Positions 33,423 to 41,910 of a stretch of DNA of 64,000 nt are shown here, one piece after another. Source of the stretch: Streptomyces sp. Tu6071 (lineage in GTDB: Bacteria; Actinomycetota; Actinomycetes; Streptomycetales; Streptomycetaceae). Position numbers and translations under genes: made by a program. The stretch is taken from NCBI RefSeq assembly GCF_000213055.1, contig NZ_CM001165.1, positions 4,238,945 to 4,302,944 on the forward strand. The letters run 5' to 3'. Positions within the stretch are counted from its first letter, which is position 1. Every line of letters starts with the position of its first letter. The notes below the pieces were generated by a model, which was given only the letters and a program-made list of their open reading frames with translations, searched no databases and had not been told where the DNA came from.

Positions 33423-34724
33423 ATGCGCGTTTCGCGCACCCCCGCCCGGCGCCGCAGATCCCCCTCCCGGCGCCCCCGCTCCCTCGCCCTGCTCGCCGCC
33501 GCCGCGTGTCTCGGCTTCGCCGCCCTGACGCCCGCCGCCGCGCAGGCCGCCGCGCCCGTCCCCGCTCCCGTACCCGCCGCGGCGGCGGCGACCTTCACCG
33601 ACGACTTCGACGGGCCCGCCGGGGCCGGGGTCGACGGCTCGAAGTGGCTCACGGAGACCGGCGACAACGTCAACAACCACGAGCGCCAGTACTACACCTC
33701 GGGCACCAACAACGCGGCTCTCGACGGCCAGGGCCACCTGGTCATCACCGCGAAGAAGGAGAACCCGGGGAACTACAACTGCTGGTACGGGCGGTGCGAG
33801 TACACCTCCGCGCGGCTCAATACCTCGGGCCGGTTCACCTCGCAGTACGGGCACGTCGAGGCGCGCATGAAGCTGCCGCGCGGGCAGGGGATATGGCCCG
33901 CGTTCTGGATGCTCGGCAACGACATCGGCTCGGTCGGATGGCCCAACTCGGGCGAGATCGACATCATGGAGAACGTCGGCTTCGAGCCCAACACCGTGCA
34001 CGGCACGATCCACGGGCCCGGCTACTCCGGTTCGGGCGGGATCGGCGCGGGCTACTCGCTGCCCGGCGGCGCCGCCTTCGCGGACGCCTTCCACACGTTC
34101 GCGATCGACTGGAGCCCGAACGCGATCAAGTGGTCCGTGGACGGCAACGTCTACCAGACCCGTACGCCCGCCGACCTCGGCGGCAAGCAGTGGGCCTTCA
34201 ACAAGCCGTTCTTCATCATCCTCAACCTCGCGGTCGGCGGCTACTGGCCCGGCGACCCGAACTCCTCCACGCAGTTCCCGCAGCAACTCGTCGTCGACTA
34301 CGTGCACGTGAGCGACGGCGGCGGCACGACCCCGCCGCCCACCGGCACGAAGACGATCAAGGGCATCGGCGGCAAGTGCCTCGACGCCGCCGCGGCGAGC
34401 AACGCCAACGGCACCGCGGTCCAGCTCTACGACTGCAACGGCACGAGCGCGCAGGCGTGGTCGGTCGGCGGCGACGGCACCCTCCGCGTCCTCGGCAAGT
34501 GCCTCGACGTACCGAGCGGTTCGACCGCGAACGGCGCGAAGCTCCAGCTCTGGGACTGCAACGGCTCGGGAGCCCAGCAGTGGGTCGTCACCGGGGCGAA
34601 GGACATCGTCAACCCGCAGGCGGACAAGTGCGTGGACGCCACCGACAACTCCTCGGCCAACGGGACCCGCGCACAGCTGTGGACCTGCTCGGGCACCGCC
34701 AACCAGAAGTGGACCGTCTCATGA
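33423..34724 (+). CDS. Secreted GH16 beta-glucanase with ricin-type lectin domain
   Basis: ATG 33423 gives 433 residues; the ribosome-binding site is weak (GAAGCGATG region). The signal peptide has many Arg, then LALLAAAACLGFAALTPAAA and AQA. The GH16 domain spans about residues 55-300: FDGPAGAGVDGSKWL, then NYNCWYGRCEYTSARLNT, YGHVEARMKLPRGQGIWPAF and the catalytic GEIDIME near residue 178 (both Glu present). A Pro/Thr linker leads to a ricin B (CBM13) domain from about 310, with three Q-x-W repeats (GGKCLDAAAASNANGTAVQL). Known: GH16 members of this type cut beta-1,3-(1,4)-glucans. It is coupled to the chitinase by an ATGA overlap. Confidence 0.93.
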   Translation: MRVSRTPARRRRSPSRRPRSLALLAAAACLGFAALTPAAAQAAAPVPAPVPAAAAATFTDDFDGPAGAGVDGSKWLTETGDNVNNHERQYYTSGTNNAALDGQGHLVITAKKENPGNYNCWYGRCEYTSARLNTSGRFTSQYGHVEARMKLPRGQGIWPAFWMLGNDIGSVGWPNSGEIDIMENVGFEPNTVHGTIHGPGYSGSGGIGAGYSLPGGAAFADAFHTFAIDWSPNAIKWSVDGNVYQTRTPADLGGKQWAFNKPFFIILNLAVGGYWPGDPNSSTQFPQQLVVDYVHVSDGGGTTPPPTGTKTIKGIGGKCLDAAAASNANGTAVQLYDCNGTSAQAWSVGGDGTLRVLGKCLDVPSGSTANGAKLQLWDCNGSGAQQWVVTGAKDIVNPQADKCVDATDNSSANGTRAQLWTCSGTANQKWTVS

Positions 34725-36118
34725 CCGCGACCTCCCTGCGCGGCGCCCTCACCTCGCGCCGCGCCCGCCTCCTCCCGGTGCTCCTCGCCCCGCTCCTCGC
34801 CCTCGGCGTCGTCCAGGCCCCCGAGGCGGCGGCCGACACCGGCACCATCACGGGGCTCGGCGGCAAGTGCCTCGACGTCGCGGCGGCGAGCAGCGCGAAC
34901 GGGACGGCCGTGCAGATGTACGACTGCAACGGGACGTCCGCGCAGCAGTGGAACGTCGGCGCGGACGGCACGGTCCGCGCGCTCGGCAAGTGTCTCGACG
35001 TCGCGAGCGGCAGCACGGCGAACGGGGCGAAGCTCCAGCTGTGGGACTGCAACGGCTCCGGCGCCCAGAAGTGGACCGTCACCGCCGCGAAGGACCTCGT
35101 CAACCCGCAGGCGGACAAGTGCGCCGACGTGCAGGACAAGAGCACGGCGAACGGCGCGCGGGTCCAGCTGTGGACGTGTACGGGCACCTCCAACCAGAAG
35201 TGGAACGCGCCCTCTGCCGGAGGGGGGACGAATCCGCCCACCGGGGGAGCGCCGGCCGCGGTCGCCCCGTACCTCTACAACGGCTGGGGCAACCCGCCGA
35301 GCCCGACGACGGTCATGAACGCGACCGGCGTGAAGTGGTTCACGCTCGCCTTCGTCCTCTCCAACGGCACGTGCAACCCGCAGTGGGACGGCGGTCGTCC
35401 GCTCACGGGCGGCGTGGACCAGCAAACGATCACGACGGTCCGCGCGAACGGCGGTGACGTCGTGCCGTCCTTCGGCGGATGGAGCGGCAACAAGCTGGAA
35501 CAGTCCTGCACGAGTGCGAGCGCGCTCGCCGGGGCGTACCAGAAGGTCATCAGCGCGTACGGCCTGAAGGCGATCGACATCGACATCGAGGCGGAGGCGT
35601 ACGACAGCGCGACCGTCCAGCAGCGCACGGTCGACGCGCTCAAGACCGTCAAGGCCAACAACCCGGGCCTGAAGGTCTTCGTCACGATGGGGACGGGCCA
35701 GAACGGCCCCGACACGAGCCTCATCACGAAGGCCGCGCAGTCCGGTCTCACGGTCGACGCCTGGACGATCATGCCGTTCAACTTCGGCGGCAACGGCCAG
35801 AACATGGGCACGCTGACCACGCGCGCGGCGGAGGGCCTGAAGAACTCGCTGAAGAGCGCCTACGGTTACAGCGACGACCAGGCGTACCGCCTCATGGGCA
35901 TCTCCTCCATGAACGGTACGACGGACGTCGGCGAGACGATCACGGTCGCGGATTTCCGCACCATGACGGCGTACGCGCAGCAGCACCACCTCGCCCGCCT
36001 CACCTTCTGGTCGGTCAACCGCGACCGCCCCTGCACGGGCGGCGGAGCCGACACGTGCTCGGGAGTCCCGCAGAGTGACTGGGAGTTCACGAAGGCACTG
36101 GCGGCGTACACGGGCTGA
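34721..36118 (+). CDS. Secreted GH18 chitinase with ricin-type lectin domain
   Basis: ATG 34721 overlaps the glucanase stop. The product has 465 residues. Signal peptide about 1-38 (LLPVLLAPLLALGVVQAPEA). A ricin B domain covers about 40-165, very like that of the neighbour, then a Gly/Pro linker. The GH18 barrel starts at APYLYNGWGNPPS; its catalytic motif is GLKAIDIDIEAEA (about residue 283-293; Glu is the acid). MPFNFGG and RLTFWSVNRDRPC are late-barrel motifs of bacterial ChiA/ChiD-type or EndoH-like GH18 enzymes. Known role: chitin breakdown outside the cell. Pairing with a beta-glucanase suggests attack on fungal walls. Confidence 0.92.
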   Translation: MTATSLRGALTSRRARLLPVLLAPLLALGVVQAPEAAADTGTITGLGGKCLDVAAASSANGTAVQMYDCNGTSAQQWNVGADGTVRALGKCLDVASGSTANGAKLQLWDCNGSGAQKWTVTAAKDLVNPQADKCADVQDKSTANGARVQLWTCTGTSNQKWNAPSAGGGTNPPTGGAPAAVAPYLYNGWGNPPSPTTVMNATGVKWFTLAFVLSNGTCNPQWDGGRPLTGGVDQQTITTVRANGGDVVPSFGGWSGNKLEQSCTSASALAGAYQKVISAYGLKAIDIDIEAEAYDSATVQQRTVDALKTVKANNPGLKVFVTMGTGQNGPDTSLITKAAQSGLTVDAWTIMPFNFGGNGQNMGTLTTRAAEGLKNSLKSAYGYSDDQAYRLMGISSMNGTTDVGETITVADFRTMTAYAQQHHLARLTFWSVNRDRPCTGGGADTCSGVPQSDWEFTKALAAYTG

Positions 36119-36148
36119 GGCCCGGGGCGTTCCACGGAGTACGTGAGG

Positions 36149-36205
36149 GACGGGTACGGGGCGGGGCACCGCGAGAGGGGGACGCGGGCCCCGCCCCGTA
36201 CCGTC
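36149..36205. terminator. Long hairpin terminator after the chitinase
   Basis: GACGGGTACGGGGCGGGGC pairs with GCCCCGCCCCGTACCGTC across a 20-base loop; one G is bulged. There is no T run, which is normal for Streptomyces terminators. Confidence 0.85.
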
Positions 36206-36246
36206 CGGCGTCCCGCCCCGGTACCCGGCCGCTACCGTGCACTCCT

Positions 36247-36819
36247 GTGGACGCACAGGTGATTCTCCTCAACGGCACCAGCAGCGCCGGAAAATCGAGC
36301 CTCGCGCAGGAGATCTGCGCGGGACTCGGGCGCCCCTCGTACTTGCTCGCGGTCGATGAATTCCGCCGGATGCGCAGGGGCCCGGACATCACGGCGGCGA
36401 GCCTGCCGGGTGAGATCGCCCGCACCGCCGCCGGATTCCACCGTGTGATCGCGGGGCCGGCGGCGGCCGGGCACACGCTCGTCGTCGACCATGTCCTGAG
36501 CAACCGCACCCGGTTGCGCGAACTGCTCGTCCTCCTCCCCGCGGAGGCCGTGGTGTTCGTCGGCGTGCGGTGTCCGCTGGACGTGGTCGTCCGGCGCGAA
36601 CGCGAGCGGGGGGACCGGGTGGTGGGCACGGCGGCGGCCCAGTACCCGAAGGTGCACGCCCACGGCGTGTACGACGTGGAGGTGGACACGAGCCGCTTGA
36701 CCCCGGCGGAGTGCGCCGAGCACGTCCTCGCCACCGTCGAACAGCCCGCGCGTCCCACGGCATTCAAGCGACTCCGTGCGGCCATGGCCACCGAACTCGG
36801 ACTCGTGAGGCTGCCCTGA
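36247..36819 (+). CDS. Chloramphenicol phosphotransferase-like kinase
   Basis: GTG 36247 gives 190 residues. The P loop is LLNGTSSAGKSSLAQEI (G10-S17), and an Asp at position 37 (LLAVDEF) matches the catalytic Asp37 of Streptomyces venezuelae CPT. VDHVLSNRTRLRELL and FVGVRCPLDVVVRRERERGD complete the family pattern. Known CPTs phosphorylate the 3-OH of chloramphenicol, giving resistance; many homologues have unknown substrates. No chloramphenicol genes are near, so resistance is only a possibility. The upstream gap holds a strong terminator; transcription is independent. Confidence 0.85.
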   Translation: MDAQVILLNGTSSAGKSSLAQEICAGLGRPSYLLAVDEFRRMRRGPDITAASLPGEIARTAAGFHRVIAGPAAAGHTLVVDHVLSNRTRLRELLVLLPAEAVVFVGVRCPLDVVVRRERERGDRVVGTAAAQYPKVHAHGVYDVEVDTSRLTPAECAEHVLATVEQPARPTAFKRLRAAMATELGLVRLP

Positions 36820-36873
36820 CCGCGCGAACGGGGCCCGGCGGCGCCGCGCCGTCTCCCCCTCACCGCACTCGGG

Positions 36874-37995
36874 TCACGCCGTCGCGTCCAGGCGGGGGGA
36901 GTCGTGGCAGTCGCGGCAGAGGCCCGGGGTGGGGGCGCGGAAGACGCGGTCGCAGGTGTCGCAGGTCTGGAAGGGGTGGGGGCGCGGGGGGTGAGGCGCC
37001 GGGGTGCGATGGAGTGGGGCGGGGAGGGGGGTGTCCTGGAGGCGGAAGGCCAGGAGGGCGGCCGGGCGGGTGAGGAAGCGGGCAGGCAGGCCGGTGGTGA
37101 GGGTGTCCGCGAGCCGTGAGCGGTCCATGCCCGTCGCCAGCCAGCGGCTGATGGCCGGGGCCAGCGCCACGGCCTCGCGCTCCGACACGACCAGCCTCGG
37201 GTCCAGTCGGCGGAGCGAGGTGAGGACGGCGAGGGCCTCGGGGGCGATGTCCGCGAGCGGGGCGGGGGCGCGGAGGCGGGTGGACGGTGGGGGCGGGGGC
37301 GGCGGGCTGGGGGTCTGCTGGGTCGGGGGTGGCGGGTTCGGGGTTGGGTGGGTCGAGGTTGGCGGGTTCGGGGTCTGCTCGGCCGGGGTTGGCGGGTCAG
37401 GGGTCTCGTGGGTCGGGGGCTGCGGGAGCGGCGGGGGTGGGGCCGACTGGGTCCGGGCTCGCTGGGGTGGGGTTGGCAGGCCACGGGAGGGTGCGGGTTC
37501 CCGTGGGGCCGGGTGGATTCGCGGCTCGCGCGGGGGGCGTCCTGGGGCCGGGGGTTTCGGGGGGCCGGGTGTGGGGTGGGGGGTTGGCGGGCGTTCCGTG
37601 CGGGGGCGGCGGGGCCGCTTCCGTACGGTGCCGTGCGGGACGTCGTGCACGTACGTGCAGGTGCGGAAGCGGCCCGACGGGAGGCGCACGCGGCGGCGCT
37701 CCACGTACCCCTCCGCCTCCAACTCCCGCAGCGCGCGCGAGATCAGGATCTCGCCCTCCGTGAAGTGCGCGCACAGCGCGGCGATCGAGACGCGGGCGCC
37801 GTCCGGCAGCGAGAGGATGTAGGCGGCCACGCCCACCGTGACCGCGCTGCCCCGCCGTTGGGCGAGGGCGTTCGCCAGGACCGTGAAGTCGGACGTCAGC
37901 CGGGTGCGGACGTGGACCACTCCGGCGGGCGGCGAAGTGTCGGGAGAAGGGCCGGAATCGGCGCATGCGCGCGCGTTAGACTGCCTGTCATCCAT
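36874..37995 (-). CDS. Winged-helix DNA-binding protein with Pro-rich linker and C-terminal Cys4 motif
   Basis: ATG 37995 gives 373 residues; the ribosome-binding site is poor. Residues about 28-115 form a winged helix (SDFTVLANALAQRRGS, ILSLPDGARVSIAALCAHFT, EILISRALRELEAEGYVERR). Residues about 130-235 are almost wholly Pro/Thr/Asn with repeats (TPNPPTS, PTQQTPSPPP). About 245-330 is helical again, and the end has CDTCDRVFRAPTPGLCRDC, a zinc-knuckle. The pattern is that of Streptomyces helix-turn-helix proteins of unknown function that resemble replication-initiator or plasmid control proteins. The neighbouring strands are unrelated; the gene stands alone. Confidence 0.8.
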   Translation of the reverse strand: MDDRQSNARACADSGPSPDTSPPAGVVHVRTRLTSDFTVLANALAQRRGSAVTVGVAAYILSLPDGARVSIAALCAHFTEGEILISRALRELEAEGYVERRRVRLPSGRFRTCTYVHDVPHGTVRKRPRRPRTERPPTPHPTPGPPKPPAPGRPPREPRIHPAPREPAPSRGLPTPPQRARTQSAPPPPLPQPPTHETPDPPTPAEQTPNPPTSTHPTPNPPPPTQQTPSPPPPPPPSTRLRAPAPLADIAPEALAVLTSLRRLDPRLVVSEREAVALAPAISRWLATGMDRSRLADTLTTGLPARFLTRPAALLAFRLQDTPLPAPLHRTPAPHPPRPHPFQTCDTCDRVFRAPTPGLCRDCHDSPRLDATA

Positions 37996-38601
37996 CGGGA
38001 AGGTTTCTTCTTCCTGATTGGTCAGGCCCTCGATCGGGATGCCAGTCCCGGCCGGGGGCCGAACTATGTGGGTGCTTGTGGCGGCGAACGTAGCCGCCCG
38101 CGCACAGAGCGTGCAAGCGGCTCACTCGGACGAGTGGCGAGCGGCGGGCGGTTGACGTCGCGGGTCGGCGGGCGGCTTCGGCTGCCCGCGCCGCGCCCAC
38201 CGTCCGCGCCGCGCCCACCGTCCGCCCCGCGCCCACCGTCCGCGCCCCCCGTCCGCGCCGCGCCGTCCCGCGCTCGCCGTCCGCCCCGCGCCCGCCGCCC
38301 GCGCCGCCCCGTCGCCGTCCCGCCCGAGCCGCCCCCCGTGCTCGCCGCCTCCGCTCCGCTCCGCTCGCGCGGAGGGTGGGTGGGTGGGAGTTCTTTCCCC
38401 CGGTTCTTTGAAGGGGAGCCGTGCCGCACCGGAGCCCGGCCCACCCGGTACCGGTGGAGCAGGGGGCACCCCCGGCGGCCGGGTACCGGCCGGGCCGGTG
38501 TGTGTATACGTCAGATATCGATTCGCGGAAGAGCTTGTGGCACGGGGCGCAATGCGCGTAGACAAGCGGCCGATACCATCGCTCTCGCGAAAGGCGCCTC
38601 C
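37996..38601. other. 600-bp intergenic region with low-complexity repeats
   Basis: No gene is supported. The middle is a tandem repeat of CGCGCCGCGCCCACCGTC (see next entry) followed by related Arg-codon-like DNA. The last 100 bases contain an AT-richer stretch (GTGTGTATACGTCAGATATC) that may hold the acid-phosphatase promoter. Confidence 0.5.
38188..38260. repeat. 18-bp tandem repeat
   Basis: CGCGCCGCGCCCACCGTC or close variants occur four times in a row, then fade out. Non-coding. Confidence 0.7.
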
Positions 38602-39408
38602 ATGCGGAAGTCCCTCAAAGCGGCCGGCCTCACCGCCGCCTGCGCCCTCGCCGGCACCCTCGTCTACGGGGTCGGCGCGGCCGGCGCGCAGGGCAACGCC
38701 CCGCACGCCGGTCACGAGCCGCAGAACATCGGCCTCCTCACCCAGCAGATCGACGCCTACTACGGCGCCGAGAAGCAGGCCGACGGCACCTGGACCGCCT
38801 CGGCCGACAGCGACTACGCCAAGGACCTCGCGCGCGTCGAGAAGGGCGCCAAGGCCGACATCCGCAAGGCCGCGCAGCGCTACGGCCACGGCCACGGCCA
38901 CCACGGGGCCAAGCCCGCGATCGTCCTCGACATCGACGACACCGCGCTCCTCAGCTTCGACTACGAGCGCCGCACCAACTACGTCTACAACGACGCCACC
39001 TGGAACGCCTACGTCGACCAGGCGAACCGCCCCGCCGTCTTCGGGATGCCCGACCTCGTCAACTACGCCCGCAAGCAGGGCGTCGAGGTCTTCTTCCTCA
39101 CCGGCCTGAGCGAGCCGCAGCGCGCGGGCGCCGAGAAGAACCTCACGAAGACCGGCTACGACGTGCCGCTCGACGCGAAGCACCTCTTCCTCAAGAACAA
39201 GACCAACCCGCCGTCCTACCTCAAGAACTGTGCCACGGCGACGAGTTGGACCTGCACGACCGTCGAGTACAAGGCGGGCACCCGCAAGTACATCGAGTCC
39301 CGGGGCTACCGCCTCGTCGGCAACTTCGGCGACCAGCAGTCCGACCTCACGGGCGGCTACGCGGACAAGGGCTACAAGCTGCCGAACCCCACGTACTTCG
39401 TGGAGTAG
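38602..39408 (+). CDS. Secreted HAD-type acid phosphatase
   Basis: ATG 38602 gives 268 residues. The signal peptide is MRKSLKAAGLTAACALAGTL, with cleavage near GAAGAQG. The HAD motif I is AIVLDIDDTALLSF with Asp110 and Asp112; motif II-like FFLTGLSEPQRAGAEKNL; the Lys in LFLKNKTNPP; and motif III-like LVGNFGDQQSDLTGG. A His-rich stretch (GHGHGHHG) lies just before motif I. It belongs to the class B/plant-VSP-like acid phosphatase family (Pfam Acid_phosphat_B). Known role: release of phosphate from organic esters outside the cell. A Pho box is not evident upstream. Confidence 0.9.
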   Translation: MRKSLKAAGLTAACALAGTLVYGVGAAGAQGNAPHAGHEPQNIGLLTQQIDAYYGAEKQADGTWTASADSDYAKDLARVEKGAKADIRKAAQRYGHGHGHHGAKPAIVLDIDDTALLSFDYERRTNYVYNDATWNAYVDQANRPAVFGMPDLVNYARKQGVEVFFLTGLSEPQRAGAEKNLTKTGYDVPLDAKHLFLKNKTNPPSYLKNCATATSWTCTTVEYKAGTRKYIESRGYRLVGNFGDQQSDLTGGYADKGYKLPNPTYFVE

Positions 39409-39447
39409 TCAGTCGGCGCGGGGCGGGGGAGCCGGTCGCGGCGGGTG

Positions 39448-39912
39448 TCACTGCCCCGCCTCGCCCGGCTCCCAGCCCCGCGCGCGCAGCACCGCCGCGA
39501 TGTCGGGCGCGCGGTAGTGCGGGCCCTTCATGACCTTGCCGTCCGCGCGGCGCACGGGGGAGCCGTCGGGGCCGAGCTTCGACATGTTCGCGCGGTGCAC
39601 CTCGGCGAGCACGGCGTCGAGGTCGATGCCGTGGGTCAGGGCCGTGCCGTACGTGACGTAGACGAGGTCGGCGAGCTCCTGTGCGAAGTGCGCGAGCGCC
39701 CCCGGGTCCGCCGCGACCTCCCCGGCCGCCTCGTCCACCTCGGCGAACTCCTCCGCGAGCAGCGCCCGCCGCAACGCCGCCGTCGGCTCGTCCACCACGC
39801 CGGGCGTCTCCCGCATGTGCAGACCGAAGGCGGAGTGGAACGCGTGGAGGTAGGCGGCGGGCGAGGGAGCGGTGCTGGTCAGGGCCGTGCCGGTGGGGGT
39901 GGAGTCCGTCAT
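39448..39912 (-). CDS. MazG-like nucleotide pyrophosphohydrolase
   Basis: ATG 39912 gives 154 residues. The all-alpha NTP-PPase metal site is seen: LLAEEFAEVDEAAGE (E-x-x-E) and then HFAQELADLVYVTYGTAL (E-x-x-D). The C-terminal part (DGSPVRRADGKVMKGPHYRA) is typical of the phosphoribosyl-ATP pyrophosphohydrolase-like proteins of phages and actinobacteria. Known: these split NTPs or nucleotide-sugar analogues into NMP and PPi, often for house-cleaning. The exact substrate is unknown. It is convergent with the acid phosphatase gene. Confidence 0.85.
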   Translation of the reverse strand: MTDSTPTGTALTSTAPSPAAYLHAFHSAFGLHMRETPGVVDEPTAALRRALLAEEFAEVDEAAGEVAADPGALAHFAQELADLVYVTYGTALTHGIDLDAVLAEVHRANMSKLGPDGSPVRRADGKVMKGPHYRAPDIAAVLRARGWEPGEAGQ

Positions 39913-40035
39913 GGGAACGAGCCTATCGGCCGTACGGGGGAGGGCGGGGGCGGCTCCGTACGGGGGGCCGGGGGGGGACTAGGGCCCTGGACCGGGGACC
40001 CGGGCCCGTACGGGCCTCCCCATAGGGTCGGCCGC

Positions 40036-40896
40036 ATGAGCATCAGCAGTCAGTCCCCGGAGTCCGGTCCCGACCTCGCCGCCTATCTCGGCCGCCTCGG
40101 GATCGGCGCCGCGCCCTCCGCGCTGCCGCCCACGCTCGCGACCCTGCGCACCGTGCAGCGGGCCCAGCTCCTCGCGATCCCCTTCGAGAACCTCGATCCC
40201 GTGCGCGGGATCGTGCCCGCGCTCGAAGTGCCCGCGCTGGAGGACAAGTTGGTGCGGCGGCGGCGCGGCGGGTACTGCTTCGAGCTGAACGGGCTGCTCT
40301 CGGCCGCGCTCACCGCGCTCGGCTTCACGGTGCGCCCGCTCGCCGGGCGCGTCGTCCTCGGGGTCGGCGACGAGGGCTGGGCGAGCCGCCCCGCGACCCA
40401 CCTCGCGCTCGCCGTCGACACGGAGGAGGGCACCCACCTCGCCGACGCCGGTTTCGGCGCGCTCGCCGCCCTGCCCGGACCCCTCCCGCTGCGCGACGGC
40501 GCCGAGCACGCGGCGCACGGCCGCCGTCACCGGCTCGACCGGCACGAGGACCGCTGGAGCCTCGCGGCCCGGACGCCGGACGGCTGGGAGACGCAGTACG
40601 TCCTGTCCACGGCGCCCGCGCCGCCCATCGACCGCGAGGTCGCCAACTGGTACGTCGCGACCCACCCCCGTTCCCCCTTCACGCGCCGCCTCGTCGTCAA
40701 TCGCACCAGCCCCGACGCCCACCGCGCGCTGCTCGGCGACCCGCCCGTGAACGGCACGACGGAACGCGCCGAGCTGACGACGACGTACGCCGACGGACGG
40801 AGCGAGCGCCGGACGCTCACCGGCTGGGCGGAGGTGGCGGCGGTGCTGGAGGGGGAGCTGGGGCTGGTGGACGTGACGCCTCGGGACGTGGGCTGA
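40036..40896 (+). CDS. nat: Arylamine N-acetyltransferase
   Basis: ATG 40036 gives 286 residues. The catalytic triad is complete: Cys81 in RGGYCFELN, His122 in ATHLALAV and Asp137 in LADAGFG. The opening IPFENLDPVRG is also diagnostic. Known reaction: transfers acetyl from acetyl-CoA to arylamines, hydrazines or, in polyketide clusters, closes amide bonds. No rifamycin-type cluster is here, so a general detoxifying or unknown role is likely. It stands between convergent small genes without an operon partner. Confidence 0.92.
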   Translation: MSISSQSPESGPDLAAYLGRLGIGAAPSALPPTLATLRTVQRAQLLAIPFENLDPVRGIVPALEVPALEDKLVRRRRGGYCFELNGLLSAALTALGFTVRPLAGRVVLGVGDEGWASRPATHLALAVDTEEGTHLADAGFGALAALPGPLPLRDGAEHAAHGRRHRLDRHEDRWSLAARTPDGWETQYVLSTAPAPPIDREVANWYVATHPRSPFTRRLVVNRTSPDAHRALLGDPPVNGTTERAELTTTYADGRSERRTLTGWAEVAAVLEGELGLVDVTPRDVG

Positions 40897-40931
40897 CGGG
40901 CCGCTCGCGGCGGAGCCGGGGGCTTCGCGGG

Positions 40932-41663
40932 TCAGTCCCGCGTGCCCACGTACCGCGCGTGCGTGAACGGGGAGACATCGTGCCAGCCGACCGTCGTGTA
41001 GAGCTTGCGACCGGCGGGGGTGCAGGCGAGGACGGCGCGCTCGGCCCCGGCCGCGCGGGCCGCCGCGTGCAGGTGGCGCATGACGTAGGCGCCGAGGCCG
41101 CGCCGCTGGTGCGCCTCGGCGGTCTCGATCTGGTCGACCGCGGCCGAGGGGCCGCACACGCCGACCTGGCCGTGCGCGGCGAAATCGCCCGTCGCGGTCG
41201 TGAGGACGACGCGTGTGACGTCGGCGCGGGTCCACGAGGCGAGGCGGTAGCCGTCCGGGACGGAACCGGGGGCGGTGTCAGCGGGGCCCAGGTCCCTGGC
41301 CATGAACCAGTCGTCCCCGTCGAAGCACTCCCAGCCCGGTGCGAACCAGGGCGTGACGCGCGCCGGGTCGGCGACGATCTTGAGCTGGGTGCCGCGCCCC
41401 GCCGGGGCCGCCGTCACGGCCCGTACGTCCTCCTCGCGGACCCCTTCGCCGATCCCGCCGAAAACGTACCGGCCGACGTGCTGCGGCAGCCCGACCGTGA
41501 CCCACCAGCCCCAGGGGCGCGGCTCGGGCGGGGCGGCGGCCCGGGAGACGACCCAGCCGTGGACCCACTCCCGTACGTATGCCTCGCCGGTCGGACCACC
41601 GGCCTCGGCTCCGCCCCCGTGACCCGCCGCCCTCACGTGTCCCGCCGTGCTCGTGCTCGTCAT
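40932..41663 (-). CDS. GNAT-family acetyltransferase
   Basis: ATG 41663 gives 243 residues; the gene is convergent with nat. The acetyl-CoA-binding motif A is in IETAEAHQRRGLGAYVMRHL (Q/R-x-x-G-x-G), followed by ERAVLACTPAGRKLYTTVGW. Residues before 130 form a longer, less typical N-terminal region (WVHGWVVSRAAAPPEPRPWG), which is usual in Streptomyces GNATs of this length. The substrate is not indicated by sequence or context. Confidence 0.85.
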   Translation of the reverse strand: MTSTSTAGHVRAAGHGGGAEAGGPTGEAYVREWVHGWVVSRAAAPPEPRPWGWWVTVGLPQHVGRYVFGGIGEGVREEDVRAVTAAPAGRGTQLKIVADPARVTPWFAPGWECFDGDDWFMARDLGPADTAPGSVPDGYRLASWTRADVTRVVLTTATGDFAAHGQVGVCGPSAAVDQIETAEAHQRRGLGAYVMRHLHAAARAAGAERAVLACTPAGRKLYTTVGWHDVSPFTHARYVGTRD

Positions 41664-41910
41664 GAGACCCCTCCCGACGTTGGCCCGTCACCTCGTTGGT
41701 AACGGCCAGTGCACGGTAGCACCCCTTACTTCTCGTTGTCTGCGGGAGGGGGAGTGACCCGTGTCAGGCATGAACTCCGCCATTCGGCGCACCCGTACAG
41801 GCGGAAGTGATCAGAAGTGGATGTACTCCTCGGAAGGGGACGTCCGTGCGCCGCCACGGCAGTGGTGCGCGCCGGCGGCATCCCGTGGTCCGAGTGGAAG
41901 GTGCGTGCGG

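Noticed and set aside
38141..38400. Small Arg/Pro/Ala-rich protein in the repeat region before the acid phosphatase
   Set aside because: Explained by the 18-bp tandem repeat; no ribosome-binding site and no stable composition.
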